Below are positions 58,737 through 64,000 of a stretch of 64,000 nt of DNA, in pieces. Made by a program: the position numbers and the translations under genes. Positions within the stretch are counted from its first letter, which is position 1. Each line of letters opens with the position of its first letter. Below the pieces are notes generated by a model. That model saw only the letters and a program-made list of their open reading frames with translations. It was not told the DNA's origin and ran no database searches. Source of the stretch: Pseudovirgaria hyperparasitica (Eukaryota; Ascomycota; Dothideomycetes; Acrospermales; Acrospermaceae); contig NW_022985550.1 in NCBI RefSeq assembly GCF_010093815.1, positions 2,102,055 to 2,166,054 of the forward strand. The letters are read 5' to 3'.

Positions 58737-60311
58737 ATGATTGTTACCTCCAATTGTTGTTTACGACGTACTTTCTTCGCCCTTACTACCAACTGTCCTC
58801 CTCGATCGCTGGCGAAACAGCAGACGCTCTCCATCCGACGGCGAGCGCTTTCGTGTAGTATGACTCGATCGGATCCATTCAAGCCCGCAGCGCGCGTTGC
58901 TGGTCAGCGACAAGATGTTTGGTGAGACAATTATTATCTCCCGCTAGCCTAGAGACTCATGTTTTCCTCCTCGCAGGACTATTGTAAACGAGGCGGCGGC
59001 GGCGGCACCTGAACACCTTCAGCCTGTCGTGAACATGGGGCAGGGCTTCTTTGGCTACAACCCACCAGACTTCGTCCTTGATGCGGCGAAATCTGCTCTA
59101 GATAGAGTCGAATGTAATCAATACTCGCCCACAAAAGGCCGACCCAGGTTAAAGAAAGCGCTTGCCGATGCATACTCGCCTTTTTATGGAAGGAAGCTTG
59201 ATCCCGAGAAAGAAATCACAATCACAACAGGAGCCAATGAAGGTACACTAGATAATTATATACCGAGTACACCGGAGTGAACTAACACATGACCGAAGGA
59301 ATGCTAAGTGCCTTCATGGCATTCATAGAAAAGGACGACGAGGTCATTGTTTTCGAGCCTTTCTTTGACCAATATGTCAGTAATATCGAAATGCCAGGAG
59401 GCAAGGTTGTCTATGTGCCTATGCACCCACCTCTACAGGGCGCAATGAAGACGACATCGGCTGCAGAGTGGTCGATAGATATGAAAGAGTTGGAGAGTGC
59501 GATTACCCCAAAGACGAGGATGATAGTTTTGAACACGCCTCACAATCCTATCGGGAAAGTGTTTTCAAAGGCTGAACTGCAAGCTATCGGTGATCTCTGC
59601 GTGAAGCATCAGATCATCATATTATCAGACGAAGTCTACGACACTTTATACTACGTCCCCTTCACCCGAATCGCGACACTGTCTCCAGAAATTGCGAAAC
59701 TTACTATGACTGTTGGCTCAGGCGGAAAGAACTTCTACGCAACTGGCTGGCGCGTGGGCTGGCTTATCGGGCCAGAACATTTGATAAAATACGTTAGTGC
59801 TGCGCACACTCGGATTTGCTATAGCAGCGTCAGTCCGCTACAAGAAGCTACCGCAATTGGTTTCGAAGAGGCTGAGAAGCATGACTTTTGGAACAAGTCA
59901 AAGAAGGAGATGCAAGGCAAGATGAAGAAATTCAACACCATTTGGGATGAATTAGGACTTCCAGTAAGTGTCAGGTCCTGTCAGAACGCAATGGTATACG
60001 ATCACTCACACCTGTCACAGTACTCTGATCCAGAGGGTGGATATTTCGTCCTGGTTAATATGGCCAAGGTTCAATTGCCCGAGGATTATGTGTTCCCGGA
60101 TATCGTAGCTGACCGCCCGCGCGACTTCAAGTTATGCTGGTACCTCATCAAGGAGCTGGGCGTGGCTGCGATACCACCGACTGAGTTTTTCACCCCTGAG
60201 AATGCTCACATTGTCGAAGACTGGTTGAGATTCGCTGTCTGCAAGAATGACGATATCCTAGAGTCAGCCCAAGATAGATTGAGGAAAGGTCTTAAACAGT
60301 ATATCAAATAG
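58737..60311 (+). CDS. Kynurenine aminotransferase-like, class I/II
   Basis: A PLP-dependent aminotransferase close to yeast BNA3 and kynurenine/cysteine-S-conjugate transaminases, which turn kynurenine into kynurenic acid. Motifs: NMGQGFFGYNPPDFVLDAAK, CNQYSPTKGRPRLKKAL, TTGANEG (spliced to MLSAFMAFI), LNTPHNPIGKVFS, LSDEVYDTL and the Schiff-base Lys in VGSGGKNFYATGWRVGW. The C-terminal Arg is in EDWLRFAVCK. Introns: 58921-58977, about 59240-59299, and 59964-60020. Start choice: Met at 58737 adds 41 residues (MIVTSNCCLRRTFFALTT...) with many Arg and no acidic residue, a likely mitochondrial leader; Met at 58860 (MTRSDPFKPAARV) would give the cytosolic form. Convergent with the GH12 gene, 270 bases away. 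Confidence 0.9.
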
Positions 60312-60581
60312 AAGTTTGGAACTAATGCATAGCCTGGCACAACAGGCAGCAGTTAAATCCGCTGTCCCGACTATTGTGTTGCTATCATTATGTGTAGTGT
60401 CTGTTTGCATCATAGGTCACGTTGTATTTACAGCACTAGGATGCGGATGAACCGTGTACATCAAACGACAAGAAGACCGCCCGGTACCCTATGCGATGCC
60501 AACCTCATGCAAAATGCAATGCACCAATGCACCAGGTCCCCAAACCGAGCCAACGCCACGCATGCAGACATATTACAACCC
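60312..60581. other. Convergent intergenic region
   Basis: 270 bases between two convergent stops. No feature seen; terminator signals for both genes should lie here. Confidence 0.6.
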
Positions 60582-61556
60582 TCACAATCCTAAGAATACA
60601 AGCATACCACCACCGCCGAAACTCGCTATAGCAATTCCGATTCCTAGCGTGGCCCACGTCCAGAGACTATTCTTTGCGTCCATGCCGATTTTGACTGCCG
60701 CACTGTCAGTCTGCTCCGGCAACGGCTCGACGCCTAACCCACCACTTCCGCCGCCGCCACCTGTCCCGCTCGCACCCGGCACCGCAGTCAGTTCCGCTTC
60801 GAAGTGCTCGGCTTCGAACACAATTTCCTCGCTGGCGAAGTAGGTCTCGGTGCCGAACTGCACGAGGCCGATGTAGGTTTCGTACGGAATCAGGCCGTAT
60901 CGGGGGAGGGCGTGGATGAGCGGCGTAACGTCGCCGGTGAAGGACGTGACGATTGTGGGCGAGACCCAGGAGTATACGGTCTGGCCGTTCGAGTTTGAGC
61001 CGTTGTACAGCGTGCTGTGTATTGCCATGTCAGTTCAACACGGGAGTAACAAAGAGTGTAAGTCAGGAACAACGCACAAATCGACGCCTTCGAGGGTCAT
61101 ATCGAGGATGCCGTTCGCGTCGGCGGCGAAGCCGATGGGCTGGCTGGCATCGCCCAGACGCGCAAACCAGATCATGATCTCGTACATCTGCTGGCTGGGC
61201 TGGGCGCTGCGGTCGCGGTCGGCGTCGCAGAAGAGGTCCATGACGACGTTGGCCTGGGTGCCGATGCCGGCGAGGGCGTCGGCGTTGGGTTGGGTGTTTG
61301 GGTCTTTGCTGGCGCTGCTGTCGAGGCTGCGCGGGGCCATGCTCCATGCGAGGGAGACGCTGAGGGATTGTAGCTCGGAGATCTGGATGGGGAGGGTGTC
61401 GGATTCGTATTGGAGGCGTGGGTACGCGTGGACGCGTGGAGGCGCGGAGAGCCAGTGCCAGATGGCGGAGAAGGCTGGTGGTGAGGAATCGGGGACCTTG
61501 TACAAGTCAGCTTTGCATACGCATCCATAGTGACCGACTTTTCCGCCATTTTTCAC
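60582..61556 (-). CDS. GH12-like endoglucanase with C-terminal membrane anchor
   Basis: Two exons. Exon 1 (61556 down to about 61083) contains PPRVHAYPRLQYESDTLP and LSVSLAWSM and the first GH12 catalytic Glu in MYEIMIWFARLGDASQPIG. An intron of about 64 bases (GTGCGT donor, ACACAG acceptor) joins GVDF to TLYNGSNSNGQTVYSWVS in exon 2, and the second catalytic Glu lies in VQFGTETYF. Both catalytic residues are kept. GH12 enzymes cut beta-1,4-glucans such as cellulose, xyloglucan or mixed-linkage glucan. A Gly-rich linker and a hydrophobic helix (LWTWATLGIGIAIASFGGGG) end the protein. Odd: no signal peptide, and the usual first 50 or so residues of the GH12 jelly roll are not seen, so the start is unresolved or the gene is 5'-truncated. 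Only 215 bases separate it from the GT2 gene upstream on the same strand. Confidence 0.78.
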
Positions 61557-61771
61557 ACTACATGTTTATGATGAACAGTATTCATAGTACAATTGTTCGT
61601 GAGGCCGTATTGATATGCATTAATTATTTCTCTCTATCTATAAGATACTATTTAATCTAAATTATTCCGCCGGCTGCTGTGAAAAGGGGAGGGGGGTATC
61701 CAGCTCAAAAGGCTTCCAAGTTATAAAAAAAAAGCAACAAAAGAAAACCAAAAAAAAAAAACCACCAAAGT
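61557..61771. other. Short intergenic spacer with A-rich run
   Basis: 215 bases between the GT2 stop and the GH12 start, both on the minus strand. It contains an A-rich run on the plus strand (61720-61765) and an AT-rich stretch. No signal-peptide exon for the GH12 gene was found in it. Confidence 0.6.
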
Positions 61772-64000
61772 TCAAATCTTGCCCGCCCACAGCAAGAACC
61801 GGTGAGCGAGGAAGAGATTGAAAGCAGTCAAGACGAGTAGCGGAATGGTATCATACCAGTGCAGCCTATGCCCCAGCGTCTGATACACGATACCAGCAAC
61901 CGTCAATCCCACAATCGTCGTGTTCCACACCCACGCCACAATCCGCATCTCACGGAACTCATTGCTCTTGTGCACCTTGCTGTCGCCCGACGCCACCCAC
62001 GTCAAGCCACGGCCGAGGATACGCTTCTTGATCGCGGCGGCGTACGCGTACATCTGGATCTGCTGGATGAACTGCACGTTGAAGCCGTACTCGGCCTTGG
62101 CCCAGGCGCGGATGATGATCAGGCCGTAGAGCACCGAGGGCACGGCAAAGGCCAAGTTGTAGTAGCGCACGTATTCGGGCCGGATCCAGATGAGGAGCAT
62201 ACCGGGGAGGGGCGCCATGAAGATGGAGAGGACGACGGCGGAGTAGTAGAGGAGACCGCAGAGGAAGCAGATCTTTTGCATGCGGTTGAGCGGCGATTTC
62301 CAGAATTCGGGGTTGGTTACGAGGGTGGTTGAGCCCTGTGCGGATGGATGTTAGTGGACTGTTACATATTTGGATCGGAAAGAAGTGTGCTGGGAGAACG
62401 TACCATGGCCCATCTCATCTGCTGGCTGAAGTACGCGCGCGGTGTATCAGGACAGACACCACAAGCCAGACAAAGCGGCAGATAGCGCAGCTTCCACCCA
62501 CGACACATCGCATAGAAACCCGTGTGCACATCCTCCGAGAACCCAATCTCAGCCGTTCCACCGACCTCGACAAGCGACTCACGGCGATAGATAGCATTGC
62601 TGCCTACACACACCGACGCACCCCATTTATTCCGATTCGTCTGCACAACACGGTAGAACACCTCCTGAATCGCACCCGCACCCTGCTCAACCCACGACTG
62701 ATCCGTCGTGGTGCGGAAAAACTGCGGCGTCTGCACAATACACGTATCCGGGTTGGCGAGATGCTCCGGCATAATCTCGAGCAGGAAGTCCGGACGAGGG
62801 CAGAAATCGGCGTCAAAGATGGAGAAGAAGGGCGCTTCGGTGCGGGCAAAGGCGTAGCGGAGGTTACCTGCTTTCTTCAGGTGCGGGCGGTTGTCGCGGA
62901 CGATGTAGTTGTAGCCGAATTTTGTGGCGAGGGCCTTGACGTTGTCGTCGGCGCCGTCGTCGAGGACCCAGACTTTGATCTTGCCTTCGGGGTACTGCAG
63001 GGCGCTGACGTGGTTCCAGGTGTTTTCGAGGATGACCATGGGCTCCTTGCAGACGGGGAGGTAGATGTCGATGTCGGGGGCGGTGACGGGGTCGATGGGG
63101 TTCTCGGCCAGGATCTTGTTGTGCTCTTCCATGTTGAACTCGCCTCCACAGACTGAGGTCAGGTAGGAGACGATCATGTAGAGCTGGAGGAAAGCGACGA
63201 ATGCACCAAACCAGTAGAAAGCAACCGATGAGAGGACGAACAGCCACATACCAGCAGAAAGACTGCAGAACGCCAACACACCGATTCCATGCAGACCGAG
63301 ACGGTTTGTCTTGAGATATAGGACTTTCTCGGCGTCGGTTGGTGCTGTGGGCAAGACGAGCGGCGGCGACTCCGTAGGGCAGTATACACGTCTATACCAC
63401 GCCTTGAAGCGAGGCCAGTAGTTGCCCTTAGTCTGTGCCGGTGTAGCAACTTCATCTACCGTGACTGCTGCGCCGGCGGACGCACTCTCGGGGTCTTCAA
63501 TATCGATGGGTCCCTCTTGTTGATGCGGAGTCGAGCCAGGCACAACTGGAGCAGGGCCTGCTGACGGAGCCACCAAGGCCTTCGGACGGGCGGTGTCTGC
63601 GAACCAGTCATGATGGTCGGACTCTGTGCTTGTTGCGGCGGCAGCAGCGGCAGCAGTTGCGTTCAGCTGGGAGGAAGAAATAGAGCGTCTTAATGAAGCG
63701 CGAGCCGCCTTGTCAGAGTTCTCATTGTTGGTATCGCTTGCGGTGATACTCCAGCGTCGACTGACTGGGCGGCCGACAAGAGCTTCATCCTGTCCTGGCA
63801 CCTGGCTTTCGTCGACTGAGTCGGGGCGAGAGACGGCACGGCTGGATGTATTGACTGAGTTGTCGTCTGCGCTGGATTCGGTGGGCGTTGCGTTCTGGCC
63901 CGAAGCTCGCTTTATTTGGTCCAATCGTATGCGTACCAGGCGGGGGTCAGCGGGGAAGTAGCTGTTATTTTGAGTGACTGAGCCATCTAGCGGGGTGTTG
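61772..64000 (-). CDS. Cellulose-synthase-like GT2, 5' end off window
   Basis: A processive family 2 glycosyltransferase in the membrane. The frame remains open to the right edge, so the N-terminus is missing. The cytosolic N-terminal part is Ser/Ala-rich. Two membrane helices (LGLHGIGVLAFCSLSAGMWL, SSVAFYWFGAFVAFLQLY) precede the catalytic domain with all signatures: VLDDGADDNV (first Asp), FSIFDADFCPRPDF (DxD), TPQFF, GFSEDVHTG (catalytic base Asp) and QQMRWAM (QxxRW). An intron of 66 bases (GTACGT donor, CGCACAG acceptor, near 62402-62336) follows directly after RWAM. The C-terminal 180 residues carry four or more helices (KICFLCGLLYYSAVVLSIF and later). Members make cellulose-like or mixed-linkage beta-glucan; Aspergillus Tft1 and CelA belong to this group. 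The product here is not decided by sequence. Confidence 0.9.

Noticed and set aside
61859-63156. Plus-strand open frames of 157 and 275 codons
   Set aside because: Antisense to the GT2 catalytic and membrane regions; a by-product of GC-rich third positions.

Overview
The window is nuclear DNA of a filamentous ascomycete (Pezizomycotina, probably Dothideomycetes; the class is inferred). Evidence: genes with several 47-140 nt GT-AG introns, fungus-specific families (CFEM protein, TRI12-type MFS, SRPK-like kinase), TrpE of fungal type, an intron-containing tRNA-Asp, and a large repeat block mutated in the manner of repeat-induced point mutation (RIP).

Layout. 1-0.7 kb: simple repeats. 1.1-15.6 kb: repeat-rich disordered protein, SRPK-like kinase, GPI-anchored CFEM protein, anthranilate synthase component I, a coiled-coil protein and a single-pass membrane protein. 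16.55 kb: tRNA-Asp(GTC). 17.2-20.8 kb: valyl-tRNA synthetase with two candidate starts. 21.0-21.7 kb: Tc1/mariner relic. 23.0-36.5 kb: RIP block in which a Ty3/Gypsy LTR element (25052-33094, two 238-bp LTRs, 5-bp target duplication) sits inside the reverse transcriptase of a minus-strand LINE; the LINE is bracketed by two identical 31-bp palindromes. 37.3-46.5 kb: accessory stretch with a small conserved fungal protein, an APH-fold kinase, a cytochrome P450 relic, an amidase, a small spliced gene and an MFS transporter. 47.8-55.7 kb: housekeeping genes RRP12, a TMEM115-like rhomboid-fold protein and a SIF2/TBL1-like WD40 protein. 56.5-60.3 kb: Baeyer-Villiger-type monooxygenase and kynurenine-type aminotransferase. 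60.6-64.0 kb: a GH12 glucanase-like protein with a C-terminal membrane anchor next to a cellulose-synthase-like GT2 enzyme that runs off the right edge.

How the parts relate. The RIP block separates a conserved left arm from an accessory right arm with a decayed P450, an oxidoreductase, an amidase and an efflux pump; this could be an eroded catabolic or secondary-metabolite neighbourhood, but that is inference. The most suggestive functional pairing is GT2 plus GH12 at the right edge, which resembles the pairing of a beta-glucan synthase with an endoglucanase in bacterial cellulose operons. Many starts and introns were placed by reading splice sites and family alignment from memory; no search was run.
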